From Streptomyces sp. NBC_00287 (lineage in GTDB: Bacteria; Actinomycetota; Actinomycetes; Streptomycetales; Streptomycetaceae): 64,000 bases of DNA. Location: assembly GCF_036173105.1 (NCBI RefSeq), contig NZ_CP108053.1:3162001-3226000 (forward strand), in the 5' to 3' direction. Under the pieces are notes generated by a model that saw nothing but the letters and a program-made list of their open reading frames with translations, was not told the DNA's origin and searched no databases. The number at the start of each line of letters is the position of its first letter. Within the stretch, counting starts at the first letter, position 1. The translations under genes were made by a program, and so were the position numbers. This document shows, piece after piece, positions 32,190 through 40,744 of the stretch.

Positions 32190-32633
32190 CAACACCCCTC
32201 CCACGTCATCACCGTTGGCGCCCGGAGCCTACTGGCTCCCTGCCTCCCGACCTTCACCTGCGGTGGCACCAGAATTAGGTCAAGACCACCGCTGGCAGCT
32301 CGTCGCGACGCATGCTGTCCCGGAAGGCTCTGTGCCGGATCACCACTGCCGAGCTGGTGCGTGAGTGGAATTGCCTGCGTGCCGGGGGGACCCCGGCTGA
32401 GCGCAGACGCCCAGGAGGCGTTGGTCGGGGTGAAGCGCGTCGATCGGGCCCACGAAACGACGGGGCGGTGCGGCGCCGTCTCTTGCCGAGAAGGCACCAC
32501 GGTCGGTATGCGCCGCCGCTCCTCCGTCCACGGCCAGCTCGTCGAGCTGGAGACGAAGGGCGCCATCGTCCGCGAGCCGGGTCAGCCCGCGGCATACGGC
32601 TCGCGCGCTGATGATGGCGCCCAGGCTCGCGTG
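32190..32633. other. Spacer of 444 bp, possible decayed gene
   Basis: No intact gene is evident. One plus-strand frame near 32500-32620 reads VHGQLVELETKGAIVREPGQ, which looks like the winged-helix end of a small regulator, but it lacks a start and runs on without homologous structure. It is best regarded as possible remnant DNA. Confidence 0.4.
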
Positions 32634-33257
32634 CTATCCGAGCGGCACCCTTGCGAAGGACTCCCACTCGTACATGTAGTGGTCGCGGTGGATGACGATC
32701 AGCTCCGCACTGGCGATGCGGGCGTGCGCGGGTGTGAAGTCGCTCCCGGCAAGTGTCTGCGCGATGGGCTCCGAAGGGCCGTCGCTGGAGCTGTAGGCCA
32801 CGGAGACGTGAGGGGTAAACCCCTCCGCCTTCTCCGGCACGTCACCCAGGACGTCACCGATGGAGGCACAGATGGCGTCCCGCACGGCCCGAACCGGAGC
32901 GTCTGGCTGAACGTGCAGAAGCACAGCCTCAGGGTCCAGGACCTCAGGCCCGATCTTGAGATCGAAGGCCGGGACGGCGGCAAGCCGCGTAGTGGCAACG
33001 TCGACGATGGCCTGAACGTCTTGCTCCTTCACCTCGCCCACGAAACCGATGCCCTGCATGGTCAGGTGCAGCCACTGGTCAGGGATCGGGGTGAGGATGT
33101 CGCCCTGCGGTGCCAGCGCGGCCCGGTACTCGGCAGCGAGCCGGTGCACATCACCCTGGCCCTCGAAGGTCAAATGCCAGGTGTAGAAGCGCCGTCCCAC
33201 GCTCCAGCCGGGGCGCCACCACCAGTGGTTCCGCATGATCTCGGTGTGAGTCGTCAT
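32634..33257 (-). CDS. 2H phosphoesterase / 2'-5' RNA ligase-like protein
   Basis: This 207-residue protein carries two H-x-T/S-x motifs, WLHLTMQGIG near residue 65 and FTPHVSVAYSS near residue 148. They form the paired histidines of the 2H superfamily, which acts on 2',3'-cyclic or 2'-5' phosphates and ADP-ribose phosphates. The length fits the family. The ATG at 33257 has only a weak ribosome site; an internal ATG at 33236 is possible. It is 15 bp downstream of the XRE-TPR regulator on the same strand, so the two are likely co-transcribed. Confidence 0.82.
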   Translation of the reverse strand: MTTHTEIMRNHWWWRPGWSVGRRFYTWHLTFEGQGDVHRLAAEYRAALAPQGDILTPIPDQWLHLTMQGIGFVGEVKEQDVQAIVDVATTRLAAVPAFDLKIGPEVLDPEAVLLHVQPDAPVRAVRDAICASIGDVLGDVPEKAEGFTPHVSVAYSSSDGPSEPIAQTLAGSDFTPAHARIASAELIVIHRDHYMYEWESFARVPLG

Positions 33258-33271
33258 ATCCCGAGATCAAA

Positions 33272-34753
33272 TCAGGCAGAACCTTCCCCTGGCGAGAGTG
33301 CGAGGTGCCGTGGAGCGGAGTCCACGCAGAACCCTTCGATCGCGGCTCGCAGCCCTACGGCCGCAGTTCCCTGGGCGCTCGGTCGGCCAATCCGGCCGGA
33401 CAACTCATTCAGCCGACTGGTGACGGGCGCCAGGCGATGGTCCGGCGGGAGCGCGAGGACCGGTGCGAGGGCTTCCAGGGCGCCTTCAGCTTCGCCGTCG
33501 GCGAGGTGCGCCGCAGCCTGACTGATGTGAATCTGTGCCTCGGTGCCGTACGCCCTGACCCGCTGCACGGACATCAGACAGAGGGCCTGGTCGGCTGACC
33601 GCAGTGCGTCCGCCGGGTGGCCGATACGCAGTTGCACTGCGGCGGCGTAGTTCTGCTGCCGAGCTGGCTGGCAGGCGAAGATGCCGCCGACTTCGTCTTC
33701 GCCGCTCACACCGTCGCGCGCATCCTCGGAGCGGGCGAGCGCAGCCAGGGCCTCGTCGTGCGCGCCCAGTTCCGACCAGGCGTCGGCTTCCTGGCACGCG
33801 AGCAGCACACCGACTGTGCCCGACGTTCGGAACGTGGCACCGCGCCGGGCAAAGCTGATGGCGTCCCTCAGACGTCCGTCCCAGAACGCCACCTTCGAGC
33901 GGGTGGACAGCACCCACGCACGCAGGTCGCTATGGCCCGCGAGCTCAGCGCACAGCCACGCCGTTCGCCCTTGGGTGTCCGCATCCCGCAGCTGACCCAA
34001 GTCCGAGGACATCCACGCGAGCAGTCCGCACAGATAGCCGGCGGCAACGTAGAGATCGGCGGCTTGGCGCGGGTATTGGTGCCCTTCGAGCAGCGCGAAG
34101 ACACGGTCGCGGAGTGCTCGCGTACGAACGAAGAGGGCGACAGGGTCAGAGGTGAGGTAGTCCGAAGCCAGGCCTCGCATCTCCGCCATCAGCTGTTCCA
34201 GCGCGATGTCGCCGACGTTCGAGGCCTCCGCCCACTGCGCCCACGACGCCGACTCGTCGGCGGCGAGGCGTACGAGCTCGGTGCCCGACGGTTCGGCCGC
34301 CAGGGGAGGCGGCTGCGGTGTGGGCGCCGGTGAGGCCGGTTCGATGCGCGCTGACTGGCTGTTGATGATGCGGATATCGGCGTCCGACAGGGAACGGCGG
34401 TCGTCAAGGTCCAGGAGGTCGCGCATACGGCACGCGAATGCCTCGGCCATCGCATGCAGCACGGCGATGCTGGGTCGCCGCGAGGAAGGGCCCGGCCACT
34501 TCTCCCACTTGCCCACGAGGGAGGCGTCAGCGGCGACAGCTTCGCCGGGGTGCTGGATGCTGGCCTGAGTGATGCGGTCCGCCGTTTCCTGGAGAGTCCA
34601 GCCGTAGGCGTGACGCCAGGCTTCGCGCGGACGCATGCGGTACCGCGTACGCATCTCGATGGCGATGTCCGCGACCGAACAACCGGCGGCAGTCATGTCC
34701 TGGCGGAGGAGGTCTCGGTCGGCCTTCGAACCAGGCTTGTTGGGAGCGTTCAT
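33272..34753 (-). CDS. XRE-type regulator with TPR-like domain
   Basis: The 493-residue protein has an N-terminal DNA-binding region. MRPREAWRHAYGWTLQETAD, then DASLVGKWEKWPGPSSRRPS, is the Streptomyces XRE style with a WEKWP motif. A Pro/Ala linker and a long all-helical TPR-like region (about 170-480) follow. The ATG at 34753 has GGGAGA upstream. It diverges from the small-gene/radical SAM cluster, making it the natural candidate regulator of that cluster through the GTAGGA/TCCTAC palindrome between them. Confidence 0.78.
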   Translation of the reverse strand: MNAPNKPGSKADRDLLRQDMTAAGCSVADIAIEMRTRYRMRPREAWRHAYGWTLQETADRITQASIQHPGEAVAADASLVGKWEKWPGPSSRRPSIAVLHAMAEAFACRMRDLLDLDDRRSLSDADIRIINSQSARIEPASPAPTPQPPPLAAEPSGTELVRLAADESASWAQWAEASNVGDIALEQLMAEMRGLASDYLTSDPVALFVRTRALRDRVFALLEGHQYPRQAADLYVAAGYLCGLLAWMSSDLGQLRDADTQGRTAWLCAELAGHSDLRAWVLSTRSKVAFWDGRLRDAISFARRGATFRTSGTVGVLLACQEADAWSELGAHDEALAALARSEDARDGVSGEDEVGGIFACQPARQQNYAAAVQLRIGHPADALRSADQALCLMSVQRVRAYGTEAQIHISQAAAHLADGEAEGALEALAPVLALPPDHRLAPVTSRLNELSGRIGRPSAQGTAAVGLRAAIEGFCVDSAPRHLALSPGEGSA

Positions 34754-34953
34754 CGGCAAGTTCTCCCTGCACGGCGTCGTGGACTCACGGTAGTGGCCGT
34801 GTACCTCTCCTGAGTGAGCGTCAGCCTCAGCGGGACGGCAATGCTGCCCAACCGTGTGTCCAAGAAGCCGAGTTATGCCAGGTCACCGGCGCGCCTGCGG
34901 TCCAGAAAAGTTGGTCACCGGTGCCCGTGACGGCAACGGCCCGCCTTGGAACC

Positions 34954-34966
34954 GTAGGAGTCCTAC
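34954..34966. promoter_or_regulatory. GTAGGA-N1-TCCTAC operator candidate
   Basis: A perfect 6-bp inverted repeat around one base lies 73 bp before the first gene of the radical SAM cluster, within the 285-bp divergent spacer. The same spacer has two GGTCACC direct repeats (34881 and 34913). Confidence 0.5.
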
Positions 34967-35038
34967 AGATCAGACCCGGCGACCGCGACGAACGGCCCCG
35001 GGAGTGGTCAACGCTCAAACCAGCGAGGGAGCGTCGAC

Positions 35039-35566
35039 ATGACGAACCATAGGGCCCTCGGAGAGGCCTGCACAGCAGCAAGTCCCCCACCCAACGAGAC
35101 GGTCCAGGAGTGGCTCGCCTACGCACACCCCAAGGTGCACCAGGAGTGGAGCAGCACCGCCGGGCTCGCCCTGATCCCGCTGGGACGCCTCTTCGACGCG
35201 GTACGCCTCTCCGAGCACCTCGTCCGCAGCGTTGCCGGTGTCAGCGGCCCCGCCACCGTGAACGACTGGCTCGGCCGGAGCCTCAACAGCGGCCCAGTCA
35301 TCCATGACCCCTCGGGCCACCGCTACTACGCCCTCGTACCGTCCGGCACCGCCCCGGACTGGCGCGTGCCTGCCGCAGCTTGCCTCGGTGAGGGCACCTA
35401 CCTGGGCGTGCCGCGCACCGATCTGACGGAGTGGGAGGAGCACGCCTGGTGCTCGTACTGGGCGGTGCCTTTGACCCGGCCGGGCCGGCTGTGCAGGACG
35501 ACCGATGTGCTGGCGCTCGTGATGGCTGGTCACGACCCGGCGGACGACGACGGGGACAAGCCGTGA
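35039..35566 (+). CDS. Hypothetical protein, first gene of the radical SAM cluster
   Basis: The 175-residue soluble protein contains Trp/His-rich segments: TVQEWLAYAHPKVHQEW, then IPLGRLFDAVRLSEHLVRSV, then WEEHAWCSYWAVPLTRPG. The pattern is reminiscent of the substrate-binding half of primase-polymerase-like proteins often encoded beside Streptomyces XRE regulators, but no catalytic motif is complete. GAGGGAG lies 6 bases before the ATG. The stop overlaps the next gene (GTGA). I do not assign a function. Confidence 0.65.
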   Translation: MTNHRALGEACTAASPPPNETVQEWLAYAHPKVHQEWSSTAGLALIPLGRLFDAVRLSEHLVRSVAGVSGPATVNDWLGRSLNSGPVIHDPSGHRYYALVPSGTAPDWRVPAAACLGEGTYLGVPRTDLTEWEEHAWCSYWAVPLTRPGRLCRTTDVLALVMAGHDPADDDGDKP

Positions 35567-35751
35567 CCGCGCCCGCCACGCAGGCCGCTCCCTTGTCGGC
35601 GGAGTGCTCGCTGGCTCAGCGCCCGGCGTACAGGGGCCTGCACAGCCAGTGCCACCAGACCAAGGACATCCCCCTCCCCCACGGGGGCGGCATCCTCCTG
35701 CAACGCCGCTGCGGCTGCTCCTGCCACCGGTGGAACGGACGCGCAGTGTGA
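35563..35751 (+). CDS. Cys-rich 62-residue protein
   Basis: This short protein has five cysteines and several His, clustered in SQCHQTKD and RRCGCSCHRWNG at the C-terminus, consistent with a small zinc site. The GTG start overlaps the preceding stop and its own stop overlaps the following GTG, so it is embedded in a translation chain. It could be a zinc-binding helper. Its size and position also make it the best candidate for a peptide substrate of the radical SAM enzyme, though no leader motif is recognised. Confidence 0.6.
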   Translation: MTAPATQAAPLSAECSLAQRPAYRGLHSQCHQTKDIPLPHGGGILLQRRCGCSCHRWNGRAV

Positions 35752-35834
35752 ACGCGATCTCCGGCCTCCTGCTGTACGTGGCCGCCGTGACCACTCCCGT
35801 CCTCGCCCTGGTGCTGGCGCGGACGCCGTCCTGA
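35748..35834 (+). CDS. 28-residue single-helix membrane peptide
   Basis: This very short gene has a GTG start overlapping the previous stop (GTGA). The product is one hydrophobic helix, SGLLLYVAAVTTPVLALVLA, with a short polar tail. Translational coupling is the main argument that it is real. It may be a membrane anchor or a signalling peptide. Confidence 0.4.
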   Translation: MNAISGLLLYVAAVTTPVLALVLARTPS

Positions 35835-35957
35835 CGCACCCCCATGGCGACCGCAGGGTCAGGGTCGCACCTGCACCCGCCCGTCATGCGGAAGCCCTAA
35901 AGCCTGCGCGGGGTGGGTCTCCCGTCCGCGTTCCAGTCACCCAGGAGGCAGCACCAC

Positions 35958-36905
35958 ATGACCGCTTCAGTGGAAACACCGGGCCGCACCGAGCCCGGCC
36001 GTGTGACGTTTCTTGAGCTGGAGATCACCAGCCGGTGCCAGCTCACGTGCGCGTCGCACTGTTACGCGGAAGCCGGCCCGACGCAAGGCCATGGCGCCAT
36101 GAGTGGCGAGGACTGGCGGCGGATCATCGACGAGGCCGCGGCGATGGGTGTCGAGGCCGTGCAGTTCATTGGCGGCGAGCCCACCCTGCACCCGGAGTTC
36201 ACTCAGCTACTCGGCCACGCCCTGAATGCGGGCCTGCGTGTTCAGGTGTTCAGCAACCTCTACCGGGTCCGCGCCGAGCACTGGGAGCTGTTCGCGCATC
36301 CCCGCGTGAGCCTGGGCACGTCGTACTACTCCAGCGACCCCGACGAGCACGACGAGATCACCGGCCGTAAGGGGTCCCACGACTCGACTCGGGCGAACAT
36401 CGTCGAGGCCGTTCGCCGCGGGATCCCCCTCAAGGTCGGCATCATCCACATGCGGGACGGGCAGCGCACCGAAGAGGCCCGCTCGGAGATCGCCGCGCTC
36501 GGAGTGCAACGGGTGCACATCGACCGGGTGCGCGCCGTCGGCAACGCCGCAAAGGGGATGATCCCGTCCACGTCGGCGCTGTGCGGCCGGTGCGCGGACG
36601 GCAAGGCAGCCGTCCTGCCCGATGGACAGGTGGCCCCATGCGTGCTGGGCAGGTTCCTGCCCGCCGGGGACGTCAAGACGGGATCGTTGGCGGAGGTGTT
36701 CGCCGGACAGGAGTGGGCACGGGTCGCCGCGAGCATTCCGCGCGGACACCGGGGCGGATGTACGCCGGACGAGGACTCGTGCATGCCCTCGCCGGGTCAG
36801 GCGCCGTCCGTCGACCGGACGGTGACCGCCTGCAATCCTGATCTGGACGGGGACGACTGCTCGCCCGCCGAAACTCCCGCCTGCGCCCCTTCGGTCGAGG
36901 AATAG
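35958..36905 (+). CDS. Radical SAM protein with CX3CX3C cluster motif
   Basis: This 315-residue enzyme has the iron-sulfur ligand motif CQLTCASHC at residues 27-35, one residue longer in the second gap than the usual CX3CX2C. FIGGEPTLHPEF follows as the GGE SAM-binding motif, then the barrel. C-terminal cysteines (CGRCADGKAAVLPDGQVAPC) are arranged like a SPASM/twitch auxiliary cluster, and a Cys/Asp-rich tail completes the protein. AGGAGG precedes the ATG at 35958. The stop overlaps the methyltransferase start by one base. The substrate is likely a peptide or protein, but unknown. Confidence 0.85.
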   Translation: MTASVETPGRTEPGRVTFLELEITSRCQLTCASHCYAEAGPTQGHGAMSGEDWRRIIDEAAAMGVEAVQFIGGEPTLHPEFTQLLGHALNAGLRVQVFSNLYRVRAEHWELFAHPRVSLGTSYYSSDPDEHDEITGRKGSHDSTRANIVEAVRRGIPLKVGIIHMRDGQRTEEARSEIAALGVQRVHIDRVRAVGNAAKGMIPSTSALCGRCADGKAAVLPDGQVAPCVLGRFLPAGDVKTGSLAEVFAGQEWARVAASIPRGHRGGCTPDEDSCMPSPGQAPSVDRTVTACNPDLDGDDCSPAETPACAPSVEE

Positions 36906-38089
36906 TGAAGGCCATGGACTGGCAACGTCACGCCGAAGCCCTCGCCGCCACAACAGTGCATCCGTCCTCGCGGTGGCGCGGACCGCTCGCCAGTACGCCC
37001 AGGCATCTGTTCGTGCCCCGCTGGTGGGGCCGTGCCCGCGACAGCAGCGACACTTGGACCCTGAGGGACGGCCCGGCCGACACCGGCGCATGGCTGAAGT
37101 CGGCGTACGCGAACACCACTCTGGTCACCAGGGTCGGCACCCTGCACGCCGACGAGGCCACCGGGCGCACTGCACAGGGGCGGCCCACCTCGTCGTCGAC
37201 GCTGCCCGGGCTGGTGGTGACGCTGTACCGGCACGCCATGCTCGAAGAGCGCTCCCGCACGCTGGTGGTCACCGGTTCCGGCTACGGCACCGCGCTGGCC
37301 TGCGCCCGGCTCGGTGCCGCATACGTGACCAGCGTGGACGTCGAGCCGTATGTGGTGAAGGCCGCCGGTGAGCGCCTGGACGCGATCGGGCTTCATCCAA
37401 CCCTCGCCGTCTGCGACATCACCGGGGAACTTCCCGGCGAGTTCGACCGGATCGTCTCCACCGTGGCGGTCGAGTCCGTTCCCACGTCCTGGCTGCGCGC
37501 CCTACGAGCCGGTGGACGCCTGGTGACCACGCTCGCCGGTACGGGGCTCCTCATCACCGCCAACAAGACCGACGACGGCGGGGCAGCGGGCCGCGTCGAG
37601 TGGGACCGCGCCGCGTTCATGGTCACCCGGCACGGCACGGACTACCCACCACAACGCGAAGAGCTGTTCGGGGCGATCAGGGACCGCGAGGGAGAGACGG
37701 TCAGCCACAGCCCCTATCCGGTCGTGGACGTCCGCAACGCCTGGGAACTGTGGAGCACCTTCACCGTGCACAATCCGCGCGTCGAGCACTGGTACGAGGA
37801 GAAGGAAGGGCGCCGTACGGCGTGGATGGCGCACCCCGACGGCTCGTGGGCGCGTGCCACTGCCACCGGCACGGAACCCGCCGAAGTCCACCAGGCCGGC
37901 GCCCAGCGCCTGTGGGACGAACTCGACCGCATCCGCCACTGGTGGCTGGCGGACGGCTACCTCAACACCTACGGAGCCAACCTCACGGTCACTCCCCACG
38001 GGGTGACCACGCTCTCCCGCGGCGGATGGACAGCATCCCTGGGCCGGCCACCCAGGACCCCAGGCCACAGCTTGGACAACTCACCGTGA
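36905..38089 (+). CDS. PIMT-like SAM-dependent methyltransferase
   Basis: The 394-residue protein has an N-terminal segment TPRHLFVPRWW typical of protein-L-isoaspartate O-methyltransferases. Motif I follows as LVVTGSGYGTALACARLGA with VTSVDVEPYVV, then the post-I acidic region and RIVSTVAVESVP. The remaining 170 residues are a Trp/His-rich extension absent from plain PIMTs. In ribosomal-peptide pathways such enzymes methylate Asp side chains. It is encoded directly after the radical SAM gene with coupled translation. The start GTG overlaps the previous TAG. Confidence 0.82.
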   Translation: MKAMDWQRHAEALAATTVHPSSRWRGPLASTPRHLFVPRWWGRARDSSDTWTLRDGPADTGAWLKSAYANTTLVTRVGTLHADEATGRTAQGRPTSSSTLPGLVVTLYRHAMLEERSRTLVVTGSGYGTALACARLGAAYVTSVDVEPYVVKAAGERLDAIGLHPTLAVCDITGELPGEFDRIVSTVAVESVPTSWLRALRAGGRLVTTLAGTGLLITANKTDDGGAAGRVEWDRAAFMVTRHGTDYPPQREELFGAIRDREGETVSHSPYPVVDVRNAWELWSTFTVHNPRVEHWYEEKEGRRTAWMAHPDGSWARATATGTEPAEVHQAGAQRLWDELDRIRHWWLADGYLNTYGANLTVTPHGVTTLSRGGWTASLGRPPRTPGHSLDNSP

Positions 38090-38155
38090 AGGACCCCCTG
38101 TTGATGTTGCCCATGCTGCACACTCCTCCTTGTTTCCCGGGACTCTGGAGGCGTC

Positions 38156-38362
38156 ATGCCGCAGATCAATACGAGCAAGGTCACCCGCTGGGACCAGCAC
38201 GGGCGTGAGCACGTCGTGCAGGTCCGGCGTACGGGAGTGCAGCGGACCGTCAGATGTGACACCTGCGGGTGGCGTATCTCGGCGCAGTTCCTGCCGTGGC
38301 TGAAGGCGGAGGAGCATCTGGCCGAGGCGCATCAGGCGACGGTGGACCCGTCCGTCGCCTGA
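38156..38362 (+). CDS. Small C2H2-like zinc protein, 68 residues
   Basis: The product has RCDTCGWRI (Cys-x2-Cys) followed about 20 residues later by EEHLAEAH (His-x4-His), a plausible single zinc finger. The N-terminal half is basic and beta-like (HVVQVRRTGVQRTVR). TGGAGG lies 5 bases before the ATG. It may be the last gene of the radical SAM cluster (66 bp after the methyltransferase). Confidence 0.65.
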   Translation: MPQINTSKVTRWDQHGREHVVQVRRTGVQRTVRCDTCGWRISAQFLPWLKAEEHLAEAHQATVDPSVA

Positions 38363-38378
38363 CGAGGCCCAACCCTTG

Positions 38379-38392
38379 TGGGAGCGCTCCCA
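38379..38392. promoter_or_regulatory. Perfect CebR-type operator TGGGAGCGCTCCCA
   Basis: This exact 14-bp palindrome is the published consensus of CebR, the cellobiose/cellotriose repressor of Streptomyces. It lies 19 bp before the GTG chosen for the GNAT gene and would overlap its promoter or start. Confidence 0.7.
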
Positions 38393-38411
38393 GGCGCGGC
38401 AGGATGCAGCA

Positions 38412-39035
38412 GTGACCCCACTGCCCGCCGTACGCCCCTATCGCCCCGCAGATCGCCCCGCCGTCGACAACATCTGCGTCCGCACCGCCCACCAGGGCGG
38501 TGACAGCCGTCCCCACTACGCGGACCCCGGCATCTTCCCGGCCACCTTCGCCGCCCCGTACGTCGAGTTGGAGCCGGAGCTCGCCTTCGTGCTGGACGAC
38601 GGTCAGGGGCAGGCCGTGGGATACATCCTCGGCACCGCCGACACCCCCCGCTTCGCCGCCGAATTCCGCAGGAAGTGGCTCCCGACGGTCGCCGACCGCT
38701 ACCCGGCACCCGAGGGCCCGCCCACGACCCCCGACGAGACGATCGCCGAACTGCTCCACCACCCCGAGCGGATGGTCCTGCCCGAGCTGCTCGTCTACCC
38801 GGCCCATCTGCACATCGATCTGCTCCCCGAGTGGCAGGGCAAGGGTCATGGCCGGGCTCTGATGCGCACGTTCCTCCAGGCCCTGCACACCGGCGGGGTC
38901 CCGGCCGTCCACCTGGTCATGGCGACCGCCAACACCCGGGCCCGGACCTTCTACGACCGTATGGGCTTCCATGACATCGCGGTGCCGGAGCCCGGCTCGG
39001 CCACCTTCCTGGGCCGTACGACGAAGGTGAGCTGA
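38412..39035 (+). CDS. GNAT acetyltransferase
   Basis: The 207-residue protein has the GNAT acetyl-CoA loop in LLPEWQGKGHGRALMRTFLQ (R/Q-x-x-G-x-G/A) and the C-terminal AVHLVMATANTRARTFYDRMGFHDI strand-helix signature. The N-terminal VRPYRPADRPAVDNICVRTA is the usual first strand and helix. The GTG at 38412 is preceded by AGGAT; the reading frame is open from 38376, but that start would place the CebR box inside the gene. The substrate is unknown. Confidence 0.85.
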   Translation: MTPLPAVRPYRPADRPAVDNICVRTAHQGGDSRPHYADPGIFPATFAAPYVELEPELAFVLDDGQGQAVGYILGTADTPRFAAEFRRKWLPTVADRYPAPEGPPTTPDETIAELLHHPERMVLPELLVYPAHLHIDLLPEWQGKGHGRALMRTFLQALHTGGVPAVHLVMATANTRARTFYDRMGFHDIAVPEPGSATFLGRTTKVS

Positions 39036-39039
39036 GCCG

Positions 39040-39630
39040 TCAGGCCCGCAGTCCGCGTACCAGCAGATCCACGACCGCCTCGAACTCGCCCTGCACACCC
39101 GGCCGTTCCCACTCCTCGTGATAGCCCGGGTCGTGGAAGCAGGCCGTGGCCTGGAAGACGGCGCGGGCGGTGGTGAGCGGGTCGGCGGCGGTGAAGAGGC
39201 CGTCATCGACCCCGGCGCGGACGATCTCGGCGAGCTGGCCGGTGAGGTCGTCGAGGTGCTCGTCCACCGCCTCACTGTTCTCCGTGGTCAGCACGGTGTA
39301 CGTGGCGAAGAGCTCGGGGTCGTCCCCGGCCTTGTGCCGCTTGGCGTCGAACAGGGCCAGCAGCCAGGCCCGCAGCCGGGCCTCCGGGTCCCGCTCGGTC
39401 CCGGCGACGATCCCGGCCAGCGCCTCGGACGTACGGTCCAGCCAGCGCTTGGTCACCGCCTCCCGCAGCGCCGCCTTGGTCCGGAAGTGCCGGTAGACGC
39501 TGCCGTGGCTGACGCCGAGCGCGCGGGCCACGTCCACCACCGTGGCTTTGGCCGGCCCGTGGCGGCGCAGCACCTCCTCGGTGGCTTCGAGGATGCGCTC
39601 GGCGGTCAGGGCTTCGGAGGTCGGTGCCAT
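39040..39630 (-). CDS. TetR-family repressor
   Basis: This 196-residue regulator has the TetR helix-turn-helix ATVVDVARALGVSHGSVYRHFRTKAALREAV (about 29-59), written here as family knowledge plus visible sequence, and a helical ligand domain. It lies 20 bp downstream of the aldo-keto reductase gene in the same direction. The TGACAGAT/ATCTGTCA operator upstream of that gene therefore probably belongs to this repressor, which would control its own operon. Confidence 0.88.
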   Translation of the reverse strand: MAPTSEALTAERILEATEEVLRRHGPAKATVVDVARALGVSHGSVYRHFRTKAALREAVTKRWLDRTSEALAGIVAGTERDPEARLRAWLLALFDAKRHKAGDDPELFATYTVLTTENSEAVDEHLDDLTGQLAEIVRAGVDDGLFTAADPLTTARAVFQATACFHDPGYHEEWERPGVQGEFEAVVDLLVRGLRA

Positions 39631-39650
39631 GGAGGAGACCGTACCTGGCG

Positions 39651-40658
39651 TTACTTCGTGCCGAGGTGGGACATCTGCGCTGCCGGGTAGCGGTCGCCCG
39701 CGGCGGCGTCGGCCGGCACCGCGCGCTCGATCGCGGCGAGGTCGGCCTCGTCGAGCGTGACGTCCAGGGCGCCGAGGGACTCCGCGAGCCGCTCCCGGGT
39801 CCGCGCGCCGATCAGCGGCACGATGTCCTCGCCCCGGGCCAGCACCCAGGCGATGGCGGTCTGCGCGACGGTCACGCCCTTCTGCTCGGCGATCTTGCGC
39901 AGGGCCTCGACGAGGTTCAGGTTGTGCTGGAGGTTCTCGCCCTGGAAGCGGGGTGACATGGCCCGGAAGTCGTTCGCGGCGAGCTGCCGGTCGCTGGTGA
40001 AGTGGCCGGAGATCAGGCCGCGGGACAGGACGCCGTACGCCGTGATGCCGATGCCCAGTTCGCGGGTGGTCGGCAGGATCTCGTCCTCGATGCCCCGGGA
40101 GATCAGCGAGTACTCGATCTGCAGGTCGGAGATCGGGGCGGTGGCGGCGGCGCGGCGGATGGTCTCGGCGCCGACCTCGCTCAGGCCGATGTGGCGGACG
40201 TACCCCTTCTCGACGAGTTCGGCGATGGCGCCGACGGTCTCCTCGATCGGTACGGACGGGTCCAGCCGGGCGATCCGGTAGACGTCGATGTGGTCGACGC
40301 CCAGGCGCTGGAGGGAGTACGCGGCGAAGTTCTTCACGGCCGCGGGCCGCCCGTCGTAGCCGCTCCAGCCGCCGTCCGGGTCGCGCAGCGCGCCGAACTT
40401 CACGCTGACCAGCGCCTGTTCGCGCCGCTCGGCGGGTGCGGCGCGCAGGGCCTCGCCGATCAGCATCTCGTTGTGCCCCATGGCGTAGAAGTCGCCGGTG
40501 TCGAGCAGGGTCACGCCGGCCTCCAGCGCGGCGTGGACGGTCGCGATGGACTCGGCCCGGTCGGCGTCGCCGTACAGCGCGGACATGCCCATGCAGCCGA
40601 GGCCGAGGGCGGAGACCTGGGGGCCGGTGGTTCCGAGGGTGCGTGTCTGTGTGGTCAT
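39651..40658 (-). CDS. Aldo/keto reductase
   Basis: The 335-residue NADPH-dependent (alpha/beta)8 oxidoreductase has GLGCMGMSALYGDADRAES, TLLDTGDFYAMGHNE containing the catalytic Asp/Tyr region, and the Lys of VSVKFGALRDP. In the usual catalytic His position it reads DVYRIARLDP (DxYxxxxxD), where most family members have His. LIGARTRERL near the C-terminus contacts NADPH. The ATG at 40658 has no clear ribosome site, so a leaderless transcript is possible. It is co-directional with the TetR gene. Confidence 0.88.
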   Translation of the reverse strand: MTTQTRTLGTTGPQVSALGLGCMGMSALYGDADRAESIATVHAALEAGVTLLDTGDFYAMGHNEMLIGEALRAAPAERREQALVSVKFGALRDPDGGWSGYDGRPAAVKNFAAYSLQRLGVDHIDVYRIARLDPSVPIEETVGAIAELVEKGYVRHIGLSEVGAETIRRAAATAPISDLQIEYSLISRGIEDEILPTTRELGIGITAYGVLSRGLISGHFTSDRQLAANDFRAMSPRFQGENLQHNLNLVEALRKIAEQKGVTVAQTAIAWVLARGEDIVPLIGARTRERLAESLGALDVTLDEADLAAIERAVPADAAAGDRYPAAQMSHLGTK

Positions 40659-40680
40659 GGATTCAGCATGGCATGACAGC

Positions 40681-40716
40681 TGACAGATTTCAATATCTGT
40701 CATCCGATATCTGTCA
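40681..40716. promoter_or_regulatory. TGACAGAT/ATCTGTCA operator of the AKR-tetR operon
   Basis: A perfect 8-bp inverted repeat (40681-40688 and 40695-40702) with a 6-base spacer, plus a third half-site ATCTGTCA at 40709-40716, lies 23 bp upstream of the aldo-keto reductase start. Form and position fit a TetR operator. Confidence 0.7.
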
Positions 40717-40744
40717 GCCGTCAGCCCACCACAGCCCCCCAGAC

